Below, piece after piece: positions 43,461 to 53,214 of a stretch of DNA of 64,000 nt. The position numbers were made by a program, and so were the translations under genes. Where the stretch lies: the NCBI RefSeq assembly GCF_015229955.1, contig NZ_JAAKYZ010000007.1, positions 1 through 64,000 of the forward strand, given 5' to 3'. Under the pieces are notes generated by a model. That model was not told the DNA's origin, did no database searches, and saw only the letters and a list, made by a program, of their open reading frames with translations. How positions within the stretch are numbered: the stretch's first letter is position 1; each line of letters starts with the position of its first letter. The DNA comes from Campylobacter concisus. Lineage in GTDB: Bacteria > Campylobacterota > Campylobacteria > Campylobacterales > Campylobacteraceae.

Positions 43461-44153
43461 TCAAATTTTTACGTTTAGATCCCAGTCTATTGGCGTTTTA
43501 CCGTGATTTGCTAGGTAGATATTTGCCTTTGAGAAATGACGGCAGCCAAAAAATGCGCCACGAGCCAGTGGGCTTGGATGTGCTGCCTCTAAGATAAGGT
43601 GCTTGCTGGCGTCAATGAGCGGTGCTTTGGCTCTAGCTGGATTGCCCCAAAGTATAAAAACTACGTTTTGTAAATTTTGGCTAACTTTTTTTATTACAGC
43701 GTCAGTAAAGCCTTGCCAGCCAAAGTTTGCGTGGGAATTTGCCACTCCAGCGCTTACGCTTAAAGTCGAGTTTAGAAGCAGCACGCCTTGCTTTGCCCAC
43801 TTTGTAAGATCGCCGCTATTTGGCTCTTTTATGCCAAGATCGGCGTAAATTTCTTTGTAGATATTTACAAGACTTGGTGGGGCTTTTACGCCACTAGGCA
43901 CTGAAAAACTTAGCCCCATGGCTTGATTTGCACCGTGGTATGGATCTTGGCCTAGGATGACGACTTTGACAGAGTGAAAAGGCGTTAGATTAAATGCATT
44001 AAAAATAAGTGCACTTGGTGGATAGACGACGCCAGTACTCTTTGCTTTTAAGAAATTTTCTTTGATATGCGCGAAATTTTCACTCAAAAACTCATCTTTT
44101 AGCACCTCTTTCCAACTTGGCTCAATCTTTATATCATCTAAATTTATCTGCAT
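43461..44153 (-). CDS. ung: Uracil-DNA glycosylase
   Basis: 230 residues. GQDPYHGANQAMGLSF carries the catalytic Asp, and HPSPLA carries the His of family 1 UDG. LLNSTLSV and VFILWG are the other usual blocks. It removes uracil from DNA. It is convergent with the small periplasmic gene at 43166-43459. Confidence 0.96.
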   Translation of the reverse strand: MQINLDDIKIEPSWKEVLKDEFLSENFAHIKENFLKAKSTGVVYPPSALIFNAFNLTPFHSVKVVILGQDPYHGANQAMGLSFSVPSGVKAPPSLVNIYKEIYADLGIKEPNSGDLTKWAKQGVLLLNSTLSVSAGVANSHANFGWQGFTDAVIKKVSQNLQNVVFILWGNPARAKAPLIDASKHLILEAAHPSPLARGAFFGCRHFSKANIYLANHGKTPIDWDLNVKI

Positions 44154-44217
44154 TTTCCTGTCTTTTGTAAGTTTTAGCGGTATAATTTTAACTAAAATTT
44201 ATCTAAAGGAAAGAGTT

Positions 44218-44784
44218 GTGTCTGAGCAAATTTTTAATAAGATATATGAGCTTCTTAGCAAGAATGAAGCCAAATTTAAAGTCCTAAATCATGAGAGTGC
44301 GACCACTTCAGAAGAGGTGGCAAAACTTAGGGGAACAAAGATGAGCCAAGGCGCAAAGGCTCTAGTTTGCTCTATAAAAGGGGTAGATGAGGAAAAATTT
44401 AGGCAAATTTTTAAAGATGAAAATGTGCTAAATGATTATTTGCTAAGCGATGAAAAGCCAGCGATGAAGGCTGGTAAAATTTATATTTTGGCTATTTTGC
44501 CAGCCGATATGCAAGCAAATCTTGATAGCTTGACACAAAAATTTGACGGCAAAAGAGCAAGCCTAGCTAGTCCAGATGAAGTTTTGGCATTGACAGATTG
44601 TGTTTTTGGTTCAGTGCCACCATTTAGCTTTCATAAAAATTTACACATTGTAGTTGATGAAAGGTTGCTACAAAGAAACGATGAGATCGCATTTAATGCA
44701 GGACTACTTGATAGATCGATCATTTTAAATACAAAAGATTATACAAAGATAGTACGACCAACGCTAATAAATTTTGCAGAATAA
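44218..44784 (+). CDS. YbaK/EbsC-family aminoacyl-tRNA editing protein
   Basis: 188 residues from the GTG at 44218, chosen because AAAGGA lies 7 bases before it and the upstream in-frame part overlaps ung. The YbaK fold is visible: LNHESATTSEEVAKLRG, KMSQGAKALVCSIKG and the conserved GSVPPFSFHKNLHIVVDE loop. Family members deacylate mischarged tRNA such as Ala- or Cys-tRNA(Pro). The exact substrate is unknown. Confidence 0.82.
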   Translation: MSEQIFNKIYELLSKNEAKFKVLNHESATTSEEVAKLRGTKMSQGAKALVCSIKGVDEEKFRQIFKDENVLNDYLLSDEKPAMKAGKIYILAILPADMQANLDSLTQKFDGKRASLASPDEVLALTDCVFGSVPPFSFHKNLHIVVDERLLQRNDEIAFNAGLLDRSIILNTKDYTKIVRPTLINFAE

Positions 44785-44786
44785 AA

Positions 44787-44814
44787 AGTGCTAGGCTAAC
44801 CACTTCCTAGCACT
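44787..44814 (+). terminator. Hairpin after the YbaK-like gene
   Basis: AGTGCTAGG pairs with CCTAGCACT around a 10-base loop just after the stop. The downstream sequence is AAATATTG, without a T-run. The rest of the 349-base gap to thrS is very AT-rich promoter-type sequence with nothing else visible. Confidence 0.5.
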
Positions 44815-45133
44815 AAATATTGTCGGGAGAAAAATGAATTTAAATAATGCAAAGACGAGAAATTGCTAAATTCATTTCAAGAACAAATATTATCAGGCAT
44901 AATCTTAAAATATAATAAATTATATAAATAAAAAGCCTTAAATTTAGGGATTTATACATTTAAATATAAATATATATATTTCATAAATAAATTTATATAT
45001 CAAAGCTTGTGGATTTAAAAAGAATTTATAAAAATTTGCTTAGTAAATATTAAGTTTAGCTTAAAGCCCATTTAGATAAAATCCTTAATCGTTCTTTTAT
45101 CGTAAAAAAGACAATTTGATATAAGGAAAAACA

Positions 45134-46954
45134 ATGAGCGATATCATCGCATACAAACTAAATGGCGAAATAGTCGATACTCAAAGTATCGTAGGGCGCG
45201 AGAGTAGTGCCGAGCCTATCTATTTTGACAACTCAAAAGAGGCACTACACGTTATCAGACACTCCTGTGCACACCTCATGGCACAAGCTATCAAATCACT
45301 CTATCCAAAGGCAAAATTCTTTGTCGGACCAAACGTAGAAGATGGGTTTTATTATGATTTTAGAGTTGATGATGAGGGCACGAAGCTAGGCGAGAGCGAT
45401 CTAGCAGCGATCGAAGAAAAAATGAAAGAGCTTGCTGAGAAGAAAATTGATATCATCAAAACCTGCTCAACCAAAGCTAATATGAGCGATAAATTTAAAG
45501 ATGACGACCTAAAACAAGAGGTCTTAAAAAGAATCCCAGATGGTGAAGTTAGCAGCTATTCGCAAGGCGATTTTGAGGATCTTTGCCGCGGACCACACGT
45601 ACCAAATACTAAATTTTTAAAATTTTTCAAGCTTACACGCGTGGCTGGAGCTTATCTTGGCGGCGATGAGAGCCGTGAGATGCTAACTAGAATTTACGGC
45701 ACAGCTTATGCAGATAAAGAGAGTTTAAAAGAGCACATCCGAATCATTGAAGAGGCCAAAAAGCGTGACCACAGAAAGCTTGGCACCGAGATGAAACTAT
45801 TTACTTTTGATGAAGAAGTGGGTGGCGGCTTGCCGATATGGTTACCAAATGGTGGACGCTTGCGCTCTAAGTTAGAGCAAATTTTATACAAAGCTCACCG
45901 CGACCGCGGCTACGAGCCAGTGCGAGGTCCTGAGCTTTTAAAGGCTGATGTGTGGAGAAGAAGCGGCCACTACGCAAACTACAAAGAAAATATGTACTTT
46001 ACAACGATCGATGAGACAGAGTATGGCATCAAGCCGATGAACTGCGTTGGCCACATCAAAGTCTATCAAAGTGACATCCGCTCTTACCGCGATCTCCCGC
46101 TTAAATTTTTCGAGTACGGCGTCGTTCACCGCCATGAGAAAAGTGGCGTGCTTCACGGACTTTTTAGAGTTCGCGAATTTGCACAAGATGACTCACATAT
46201 CTTTTGTATGCCAAGCCAGATCAAAGAAAATATCCTAGAAATTTTAAAATTTGCTGGCAAGATAATGGAAAATTTTGGCTTTCATTACGAGATGGAAATT
46301 TCGACCAAGCCCGCAAAAGCGATCGGCGGAGATGAAATTTGGGAAACTGCGACCAAAGCGCTAAAAGAAGCGCTTGACGAAAACGGCTTTAAATACGGTA
46401 TCGACGAGGGCGGCGGCGCATTCTACGGTCCAAAAATCGACATCAAAATCACCGATGCACTAAAACGAAAATGGCAGTGCGGCACGATCCAGGTCGATTT
46501 TAACCTACCTGAGCGCTTTGATCTGGGCTACATCGACGCAAATAACGAAAGACAACGCCCTGTAATGCTTCACAGAGCACTGCTTGGCAGTTTTGAGAGA
46601 TTCATAGGAATTTTACTTGAGCACACTGCTGGTGAGCTACCATTTTTTATCGCTCCTACGCAAGTCGTCATTGTACCTATTAGCGACGCACATTTAGACT
46701 ACGCAAAAGAAATTTCACGTGAGCTAAGAAAGATCAACGTCGATAGCGAGATCGCAAGTAAAAATGAGAGTTTAAATAAGAGAATAAGAACGGCTGAAAA
46801 ACAAAGGGTGCCTATGATAGTCGTGCTAGGCGACAACGAAGTAGCGAATAAGAGCGTTGCGCTACGCGACAGACAGGCTAGGACGCAGAGCGATATGAGC
46901 TTGGCGGAATTTATAAATTTAACGAAGGAGAAACTTAGTGAGGTACATTTTTGA
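45134..46954 (+). CDS. thrS: Threonyl-tRNA synthetase lacking the TGS domain
   Basis: 606 residues. The editing domain starts almost at once with [14 protein letters not shown] (HxxxH), and [20 protein letters not shown] follows. The catalytic domain has [25 protein letters not shown] and [12 protein letters not shown]. It lacks the first ~60-residue TGS domain of E. coli ThrRS (642 residues), as is usual in epsilonproteobacteria. The ribosome site is AAGGA. The infC gene overlaps its end by 4 bases. Confidence 0.97.
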   Translation: MSDIIAYKLNGEIVDTQSIVGRESSAEPIYFDNSKEALHVIRHSCAHLMAQAIKSLYPKAKFFVGPNVEDGFYYDFRVDDEGTKLGESDLAAIEEKMKELAEKKIDIIKTCSTKANMSDKFKDDDLKQEVLKRIPDGEVSSYSQGDFEDLCRGPHVPNTKFLKFFKLTRVAGAYLGGDESREMLTRIYGTAYADKESLKEHIRIIEEAKKRDHRKLGTEMKLFTFDEEVGGGLPIWLPNGGRLRSKLEQILYKAHRDRGYEPVRGPELLKADVWRRSGHYANYKENMYFTTIDETEYGIKPMNCVGHIKVYQSDIRSYRDLPLKFFEYGVVHRHEKSGVLHGLFRVREFAQDDSHIFCMPSQIKENILEILKFAGKIMENFGFHYEMEISTKPAKAIGGDEIWETATKALKEALDENGFKYGIDEGGGAFYGPKIDIKITDALKRKWQCGTIQVDFNLPERFDLGYIDANNERQRPVMLHRALLGSFERFIGILLEHTAGELPFFIAPTQVVIVPISDAHLDYAKEISRELRKINVDSEIASKNESLNKRIRTAEKQRVPMIVVLGDNEVANKSVALRDRQARTQSDMSLAEFINLTKEKLSEVHF

Positions 46955-47469
46955 GTAAGGAAAATGAAGTATTGCTCAATGAGGACATAAGGGCGAGAGA
47001 GGTAAGATGTGTAGGGGATGATGGCACGGCATACGGTGTCATCTCAAGAGAAGAGGCTTTAGAGATCTCAAATAAGCTTGGGCTTGATCTAGTGCTTATA
47101 GCGCCAGATGCGAAGCCGCCAGTTTGCAAGATAATGGATTATGGTAAATTCCGCTATCAGCAAGAGAAAAAGCAAAAAGAAGCCAAGAAAAAGCAAAAAA
47201 CCATCGAGATAAAAGAGATAAAACTCTCTGTCAAGATCGCCCAAAATGATATAAACTACAAGGTTAAACACGCAAGTGAGTTTTTGCAAGATGGCAAACA
47301 CGTTAAATTTCGTGTATTTTTAAAGGGTCGCGAGATGAGTACTCCAGAAGCTGGTGTAGCTATGCTTGAGAAGGTCTGGGAAATGATAAAAAATGAAGCT
47401 GATCGCGACAAAGAACCTATGATAGAAGGTCGTTATGTAAATATGCTTGTAACTCCAAAAAAGGGTTAA
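46951..47469 (+). CDS. infC: Translation initiation factor IF-3
   Basis: 172 residues. The N-terminal block [39 protein letters not shown] and the C-domain [14 protein letters not shown] are diagnostic. The start is a TTG that overlaps the thrS stop (TTGA), a rare-start situation also seen for IF-3 elsewhere (AUU in E. coli) and linked to self-control. The rpmI-rplT genes are not next to it. Confidence 0.95.
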   Translation: MSKENEVLLNEDIRAREVRCVGDDGTAYGVISREEALEISNKLGLDLVLIAPDAKPPVCKIMDYGKFRYQQEKKQKEAKKKQKTIEIKEIKLSVKIAQNDINYKVKHASEFLQDGKHVKFRVFLKGREMSTPEAGVAMLEKVWEMIKNEADRDKEPMIEGRYVNMLVTPKKG

Positions 47470-47475
47470 ATTTTC

Positions 47476-47505
47476 ACAAAGAGCAGGCTAGGGCTTGCTC
47501 TTTGT
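47476..47505 (+). terminator. Terminator of thrS-infC
   Basis: ACAAAGAGCA pairs with TGCTCTTTGT around a 10-base loop, followed by TACATTAAATTTTTT. Confidence 0.8.
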
Positions 47506-47620
47506 TACATTAAATTTTTTAATACAAAAACTTATAAATAACTATTTTCAAAAATCCTATCATTTTTATATGTGTTAAATTTACGCAAAGGCGTTTGCAG
47601 GGTTGATATACCTTATGGTT

Positions 47621-48120
47621 AAATTTGATAGGCAAAATTTGGATGTGGTTTAAATTTAGTAAATTTTGGTCTTTACTTGCTGGAATTTACCCGCTTTGTT
47701 ATCGCTCGTATGGATGTTGTGCTGAAAATATTTCTTGTGAGCTTACAAAATTTGAGTGCTTGCGTGAGTATTTTTAAGCTAAATTTTGCCTAATATTTAG
47801 CTAAATTTGGTAATGGGATATCGCTTTAATAATACTTTTTACAAAAAGCTTTGACTACTCTTGGTTTTATGTGGCGACCAAATTTGACGATAAATTTGCT
47901 TGTTCGTGGATTAAATGTAGCAAATTTTAATTTTTGCTTACTAGAATTTGCTCCATCCTTTTTCTGCCAACCATTACATGGGTGCTTTGCTGAAATTCGA
48001 CTAGGCAAGAGCTCGCCTGAAAGAGTAAATTTGATAACTTCTTTCGAGTTGTAAATTCATAGTGTCTGTTCGAGTGTTATAAGCTAAATTTCGCCTAGTA
48101 GCTGTATAAATTTGCTAAGA
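47621..48120. repeat. Two diverged copies of a decayed sequence
   Basis: 47621-47812 and 47880-48120 share a recognisable order of words: AAATTTGA near the start, TTTAAAT...TAGTAAATTT against ATTAAATGTAGCAAATTT, TTGCTGGAATTT against TTACTAGAATTT, TTGTGCTGAAA against CTTTGCTGAAA, and TAAGCTAAATTT(T/C)GCCTA. No intact frame is present. A 60-residue minus frame (47826-48008) lies in the second copy but has no ribosome site. I take both to be decayed duplicates of one unknown gene or repeat. Confidence 0.4.
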
Positions 48121-48182
48121 GATTCGTTTGTTTGTAGCTTAAATTTATAAAAGAGAATTTAGGCTGGGTGAGCATAAATTTA

Positions 48183-48525
48183 CTAAATTTTATAAGCCAT
48201 TTCTTGGTAAAAATCAAATGCCCTATAATCTGCTTGGATAAAATTTAGTGTTTGCTCATTCTCTGTCAGGACTTCTTCATTTTGCCTTGTTATATCGATG
48301 CCAGCTAACACTATAAAAATTTCTCGATCGCAACGCGCCCGCTACAAATTTCTTCATCTTTAAACAGCCACACATAAACATACCACTCGTGCAATCAAGC
48401 AAAAGCATACATGGCAAAAACTTTCAAATTTGTTGCACAAATCTCGCCACTCCACTATTTGCTACTACGCCAGCTTTTTGACAAAATTTCTATTAAATGC
48501 TCTAAAAATAGTAATCTGCTCGCCA
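48183..48525 (-). pseudogene. Decayed copy of the SMI1/KNR4 gene at 50291-50875
   Basis: On the minus strand the end reads QADYRAFDFYQEMAYKI, matching QADDTALDFWQEMAQI at the end of the intact gene. Going back, LNFI, GIDITRQNEEV, DREIFIVLAG, YVYVWLFKDEEICS, and LLLDCTSG match in order, with at least two frameshifts and a short deletion. The 5' limit near 48525 is approximate. The copy lies on the other side of gdhA from the intact gene. Confidence 0.8.
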
Positions 48526-48733
48526 CCTTAGTATCAATATTTTAAATTTAGGCGAGCTTCAAATCCACATATATACAATACTTCAAACTAGCGTAAAATT
48601 GATAGTTTGTCAGTAAAATTTGCCACACAAAAGGCAAATTCTTTTTTAACTAAAAACCCAAAGTAACTTCATATAAATTTACGTCCAAATTTAACTTGGA
48701 CGTAAATTTATAGAGCAAAGAGCAAAATCAGCC

Positions 48734-50092
48734 CTACACGTATCCCTGATCTATCATCGCGTCGGCCACTTTTCTAAAGCCCGCGATATTTGAGCCAAGC
48801 ACCAGATTTCCCTCGTCGCCAAACTCTTTGCTAGTCTCGTAGCTAAGCTCAAAGATATGATTCATTATGCCGTGCAGCCTATGATCGACCTTTTCAAAGC
48901 TCCATGCGGTCATACCTGCATTTTGCATCATTTCTAGGCCTGACGTGCCCACGCCGCCCGCGTTTGCCGCCTTTGCCGGAGCGAAGTAAAAATCCTTTTG
49001 CGCTAGCATAAAATTTATCGCATCAAGCGTGCTTGGCATATTTGCGCCCTCAGCCACGAAACGGCAGCCGTTAGCGTAGAGCGTCTTTATGTCGGCTAGA
49101 TGCAGCTCGTTTTGCGTCGCGCACGGAAACGCCCCGTCGCACGGCACGTCCCACACGCCGTTTCTGCCCTCTTTGTACTCGCCCACGCTTACGTATTTTG
49201 CGTTCGGTCTAAATTTAACGTATTCGCTAAGGCGCGCGCGTTTGACCTCTTTTAGCTCTTTAAGCACCGCTAGATCGATGCCCTCGGCGTCGTAAACGTA
49301 TCCGTTTGAATCAGAAACCGTGATAGGCAGCGCGCCTACTTGATAGAGCTTTTCTACCGTGTATATGGCGACGTTTCCGCTACCGCTTATGCTGCATTTT
49401 TTGCCTTCTAGCCCAAGCCCAGCTTTTTGCAGCATATTTTGCGTAAAATAGACTAACCCGTATCCAGTCGCTTCCGTACGCGCTAGGCTGCCGCCCCAGT
49501 TTAAGCCTTTGCCCGTGAGTATGCCGTCAAATCTGCCCGTGAGTTTTTTATACTGCCCAAACATATAGCCGATCTCGCGCGCGCCCACGCCGATGTCGCC
49601 TGCGGGTACGTCTACAGTGTTGCCGATGTGGCGGTATAGCTCGCTCATAAACGCTTGGCAAAAGCGCATTATCTCGCCCTCGCTCTTGCCTTTTGGATCA
49701 AAGGTGCTGCCGCCTTTTGCGCCGCCGATATTTACGCCCGTGAGCGAATTTTTAAAAATTTGCTCAAATCCAAGAAATTTTAGTACGCCAAGATCGACGC
49801 TAGGATGCAGTCTGATACCGCCTTTATAGGGGCCCACGGCTGAGTTAAACTGCACGCGGTAGCCGTTATTTACCTGCGGTCTGCCGTCGTCGCCCGTGTA
49901 TGTGACGCGAAATATCACCGTGCGCTCAGGGATGACGATGCGCTCTAGGATTGCGTGTTTTTGGTACTTGCTCTCTCTTTTTATAAGCGGCTCGAGGCTA
50001 TTTAAAACCTCGGTCGCAGCCTGGACAAAGACGCCTTGACCCGGATTGGTCTTTTTTATCCACTCCATCGTTTTTTCGATGTACTCGCTCAT
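48734..50092 (-). CDS. gdhA: NADP-type glutamate dehydrogenase
   Basis: 452 residues, the length of bacterial hexameric NADP-GDH. GPYKGGIRLHPSVDLGVLKF, KNSLTGVNIGGAKGGSTFDP (catalytic Lys region) and DVPAGDIGVGAREIGYMFGQ are present; the dinucleotide loop is ISGSGNVAIYTVEKL. It makes glutamate from 2-oxoglutarate and ammonia. Its third codon positions are strikingly rich in G and C (runs of GCG, CGC, GCC) compared with neighbouring AT-rich genes. It is flanked by SMI1/KNR4 gene copies, so the island looks recently acquired or exchanged. Confidence 0.96.
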   Translation of the reverse strand: MSEYIEKTMEWIKKTNPGQGVFVQAATEVLNSLEPLIKRESKYQKHAILERIVIPERTVIFRVTYTGDDGRPQVNNGYRVQFNSAVGPYKGGIRLHPSVDLGVLKFLGFEQIFKNSLTGVNIGGAKGGSTFDPKGKSEGEIMRFCQAFMSELYRHIGNTVDVPAGDIGVGAREIGYMFGQYKKLTGRFDGILTGKGLNWGGSLARTEATGYGLVYFTQNMLQKAGLGLEGKKCSISGSGNVAIYTVEKLYQVGALPITVSDSNGYVYDAEGIDLAVLKELKEVKRARLSEYVKFRPNAKYVSVGEYKEGRNGVWDVPCDGAFPCATQNELHLADIKTLYANGCRFVAEGANMPSTLDAINFMLAQKDFYFAPAKAANAGGVGTSGLEMMQNAGMTAWSFEKVDHRLHGIMNHIFELSYETSKEFGDEGNLVLGSNIAGFRKVADAMIDQGYV

Positions 50093-50290
50093 TTTGGCTC
50101 CTATTCGTCAAATTTTCGTAGTTGAATATTAACTCTCCTAGAAAAAATTTTTATTTAAATTTATTTTTATATTTTTATTTTAGGCAATGAGCGTTACATA
50201 TCGAAACTAAATTTATAAAAAGTGGTTTTTGTTTCGATCGCTGGGATAAATTTATAAAATAGAATTTAGGCTGAGTGGAGCCTAAATTTA

Positions 50291-50875
50291 CTAAATTTGC
50301 GCCATCTCTTGCCAAAAATCAAGTGCTGTGTCGTCTGCTTGGACAAAATTTAGGATTTGTTTGGCTGATGGCATGGCTTCATCATTTAGTCTTGCTATAT
50401 AGGTGCTGGCAAGCGCTATGAAAAATTTTTCAAAGTCGCTTGCGACGCACCTGCTGCAAAGCTCCTCATCTCCAAAGAGCCATGCATAGACCGCGCCACT
50501 CGTGCAATCAAGCAAAAATATCCACGGATCACCCACGGCAAAGACTATCAAATTTAAAGGGCGAGCTTCACCTTGCCACCATTTGCCACCAAACTCATCT
50601 ACGCTATTTAGCCGTACTAGCTCACTCACGTAATCGCCTTTGGAGCCAAATTTGACATTGCAAATTTCAAAATTTCCAAGGTCAAATTTGCTTAAAAGCT
50701 TTGTAAATTTAGCTGGGAAATTTATGCCAAGAGCTTCTTGTGCGTTTTTAAGTGCTTGTGCGGTGGCTTTAACATCATTTTGAAGCAAGAGTCTCATGCC
50801 AGTCATACCCTCTTGCTCTAGTGGCAAGAAAATTTGATCTAATTTTTGAGCTATCTGGTTTAACTTTAAAAACAT
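50291..50875 (-). CDS. SMI1/KNR4 (SUKH)-family immunity-like protein
   Basis: 194 residues. The pattern KFTKLLSKFDLGNFEI then KGDYVSELVRLN, KWWQGEARPLNLIVFAVGDP and IFLLDCTSGAVYAWLF is that of the SUKH superfamily, which includes many immunity proteins of contact-dependent or polymorphic toxins. No toxin gene lies nearby. A decayed paralogue is at 48183-48525. The start is at 50875, with an AAAGGA site 5 bases before it. Confidence 0.82.
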   Translation of the reverse strand: MFLKLNQIAQKLDQIFLPLEQEGMTGMRLLLQNDVKATAQALKNAQEALGINFPAKFTKLLSKFDLGNFEICNVKFGSKGDYVSELVRLNSVDEFGGKWWQGEARPLNLIVFAVGDPWIFLLDCTSGAVYAWLFGDEELCSRCVASDFEKFFIALASTYIARLNDEAMPSAKQILNFVQADDTALDFWQEMAQI

Positions 50876-51138
50876 ATCAGTCCTTTAATCTGCTAAATTT
50901 TGGCAAATTTTATCAAATTTAACTCGGTGCGCTTTTAATTTTGACCCATTTGTCGCCAAATTTAGACCACAATCTTCATAAATTTAAGAAGCTGGCAGAG
51001 ATAACTAAGAAAACTAGCAATCACTAAATGCGAGATGTTGCAAAGAGTTAATGATGAGGTAAATTAGCTTGATAAAGCAGCGTAGCCCATAAAAGAGATT
51101 TATAACGATGCTAAAACATACGAACTTGAGGCTTTTGC

Positions 51139-51618
51139 GTGCGCATGAGCTCGCCATTTATGATGGAGTGCAAAGAAATTTTGGGTGGCGCAGCGATCAA
51201 TAATGAAGCAAAAGATGAAAATTTAAACGCGAGTGTGCCGCCTAAAGAGCATAGTACAAGAATAGGCAAAACTATCTGGTGGCTAAAGCTTGGCACATAT
51301 TTCCACACGCCAGTTTATCTGTGTGAGGGGGATGTTTTACTTTATATCTCTACGCCGTGGATGTAAAAAGTGACGGGCGATATTTAAATTTAAAACCAGT
51401 TGCACGGAGTACTTTGCTTGGATTAATGGTCAAATTTTGTTCGCAAATCACAAAAATAAGCCAGTTTTGATAAGCGCTAGAAATGGCTTGCTTTTAAAAG
51501 AGATAGGGTTTGAAATTTTGGTTTAGTTACAGATCAGATTATACTAGTAAGCGGTGGCAGGCTCTACGCCTTGGCAAATGACGGAGCTAAAATTTACGCA
51601 GTTTGCGCGAAAATTTAG
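51139..51618 (+). pseudogene. Decayed beta-propeller-like gene
   Basis: Several short frames on the + strand read as one broken protein. The first (GKTIWWLKLGTYFHTPVYLC then EGDVLLYISTPWM) ends at 51366. Frame changes lead through KPVLISARNGLLLKEIGFEI to LVTDQIILVSGGRLYALAND and YAVCAKI, ending at 51618. The repeats of 'V...L.A..G..L' recall propeller proteins with PQQ-like or WD-like blades. It is 40-780 bases from the SMI1/KNR4 gene. The sequence 50876-51138 shows nothing more than AT-rich DNA. Confidence 0.5.
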
Positions 51619-51658
51619 CCTTGGCGGAATTTATCGCCAAAGCCGCAATGAGATAAAT

Positions 51659-53098
51659 TCATCTCTTCTTTTTATATCTTTTTATCGCCTCTACGATGAC
51701 CTCTTCTAGGTCGTCATTTGGCTCTTTGTTCATATCATCATAGGTATTTTCAAGGATAGTTTTTAAGTTTTTCTCAACGTAGCTAGTATCGAAAAATCCT
51801 CTTCTAAACTCCTTGCTTTTGCTGATCGTTAGCAAAAATGGGATGATCGTTCGCACGCCTTCGATGGTAAATTCTTCAAGTGCTCTTTCAAGCTTATTTA
51901 CCGCTAGATCGTAGTCGGTCGCCTTTACGATCAGCTTTGCGATCAAAGAGTCATAAAATGGCGGTATGGTGTAGTCCTTATAGACGTGGCTATCGACGCG
52001 CACAGATGGACCAAGTGCTGGATAGTAGCCCTCGATAGTGCCTGGTGCTGGGATGAAATTCTCCCAGACATTTTCAGCTGTGATCCTTGCCTCTATCGCG
52101 TAACCACGTGGCTTGATATCGCTTTGCTCGATCTCTAAAATTTCGCCAGCTGCTATTCTTATCTGCCTAACGACAAGATCATGTCCTGTGATCTCTTCAG
52201 TGATGCCGTGCTCCACTTGGATACGGGTGTTCATCTCCATGAAGTAAAAGTTGTTGTAGTCATCTAGTAAAAACTCGATAGTTCCTACGTTTGAGTAGCC
52301 TACAGCCTTTGCAGCAGCCACTGCAGTCACACCCATGATCTTTCTTAAATTTTCACTGATCGATGGGCAAGGTGCGATCTCGATGATCTTTTGGTGGCGC
52401 CTTTGGATAGAGCAGTCACGCTCGCAAAGGTGGATGATGTTGCCGTAGTTATCGCCTAAAATTTGAAACTCGATGTGGCGAGGATTGACGACAAGCTTCT
52501 CCATAAAAACTTCGTCGTTGTTAAAGTATGCTTTTGCCTCTCTGGTGCATGATTCAAAGGCATCTTGCATATCTTCTTCTTGCCAGACCTCCCTGATGCC
52601 ACGGCCACCACCACCACCGCTTGCTTTTAAGATGACAGGGTAGCCGATGCGTCTAGCGTGCTCTTTTATGGCGTCCATACTCTCGTCATTTAGCTTTTCT
52701 GTGCCTGGAACGATTGGTATGCCGTTTCTCTTCATTAGGTATCTTGCGATATTTTTATCACCCATTTTTCTTATCACTTCAGCCTTTGGACCGATAAAGA
52801 TAAGCCCAGCGTCCTCAACCGCCTTTGCAAATTCGTAGTTTTCGCTAAGAAAGCCATATCCTGGGTGTATGGCGTCAGCCCCACACTCTTTAGCGAGCTT
52901 TACGATAGCTTTGGCGTCAAGATAGCCTTTGATCGGATCTTCGCCCACTTGATAGGCCTCGTCAGCGATCCTGACATGCAAGCACTCGCTGTCTGGTGCT
53001 GTGTAAATTCCTACGCTTTGGATGTGTAAATCCCTACAAGCTCTGACTATCCTAACTGCGATCTCACCACGATTTGCGATAAGAATTTTATGTATCAT
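51659..53098 (-). CDS. pycA: Pyruvate carboxylase subunit A (biotin carboxylase)
   Basis: 479 residues. ILIANRGEIAVRIVRACRDL, the ATP loop KASGGGGGRGIREVW, HIEFQILGDNYGNIIHLCER and EMNTRIQVEHGITEEITGHD are the biotin carboxylase signature. It is longer than AccC (about 445) and has an extra C-terminal stretch (FFDTSYVEKNL and so on). In Campylobacter this extended form is the A subunit of pyruvate carboxylase. Confidence in the biotin carboxylase function is high; the choice over accC is less certain because no partner gene is in the window. Confidence 0.82.
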   Translation of the reverse strand: MIHKILIANRGEIAVRIVRACRDLHIQSVGIYTAPDSECLHVRIADEAYQVGEDPIKGYLDAKAIVKLAKECGADAIHPGYGFLSENYEFAKAVEDAGLIFIGPKAEVIRKMGDKNIARYLMKRNGIPIVPGTEKLNDESMDAIKEHARRIGYPVILKASGGGGGRGIREVWQEEDMQDAFESCTREAKAYFNNDEVFMEKLVVNPRHIEFQILGDNYGNIIHLCERDCSIQRRHQKIIEIAPCPSISENLRKIMGVTAVAAAKAVGYSNVGTIEFLLDDYNNFYFMEMNTRIQVEHGITEEITGHDLVVRQIRIAAGEILEIEQSDIKPRGYAIEARITAENVWENFIPAPGTIEGYYPALGPSVRVDSHVYKDYTIPPFYDSLIAKLIVKATDYDLAVNKLERALEEFTIEGVRTIIPFLLTISKSKEFRRGFFDTSYVEKNLKTILENTYDDMNKEPNDDLEEVIVEAIKRYKKKR

Positions 53099-53175
53099 AG
53101 GCTATCCTTTTTGAGTTTTTCTTATCATATAACTATTCGTTTTATTTTTAGATAAATTTGTTAAGTCTGGTTTTA

Positions 53176-53212
53176 AAATTTGAGTGCAAAGGCTAAATTT
53201 ACACTCAAATTT
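53176..53212 (-). terminator. Terminator after the 182-residue secreted protein gene
   Basis: AAATTTGAGTG pairs with CACTCAAATTT around a 15-base loop, just beyond the stop of the minus-strand gene at 53215. The T-rich stretch is part of the stem. Confidence 0.55.
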
Positions 53213-53214
53213 CT

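Noticed and set aside
47826-48008. A 60-residue minus frame
   Set aside because: No ribosome site, and it lies within a diverged repeat copy that has stops in the sister copy.
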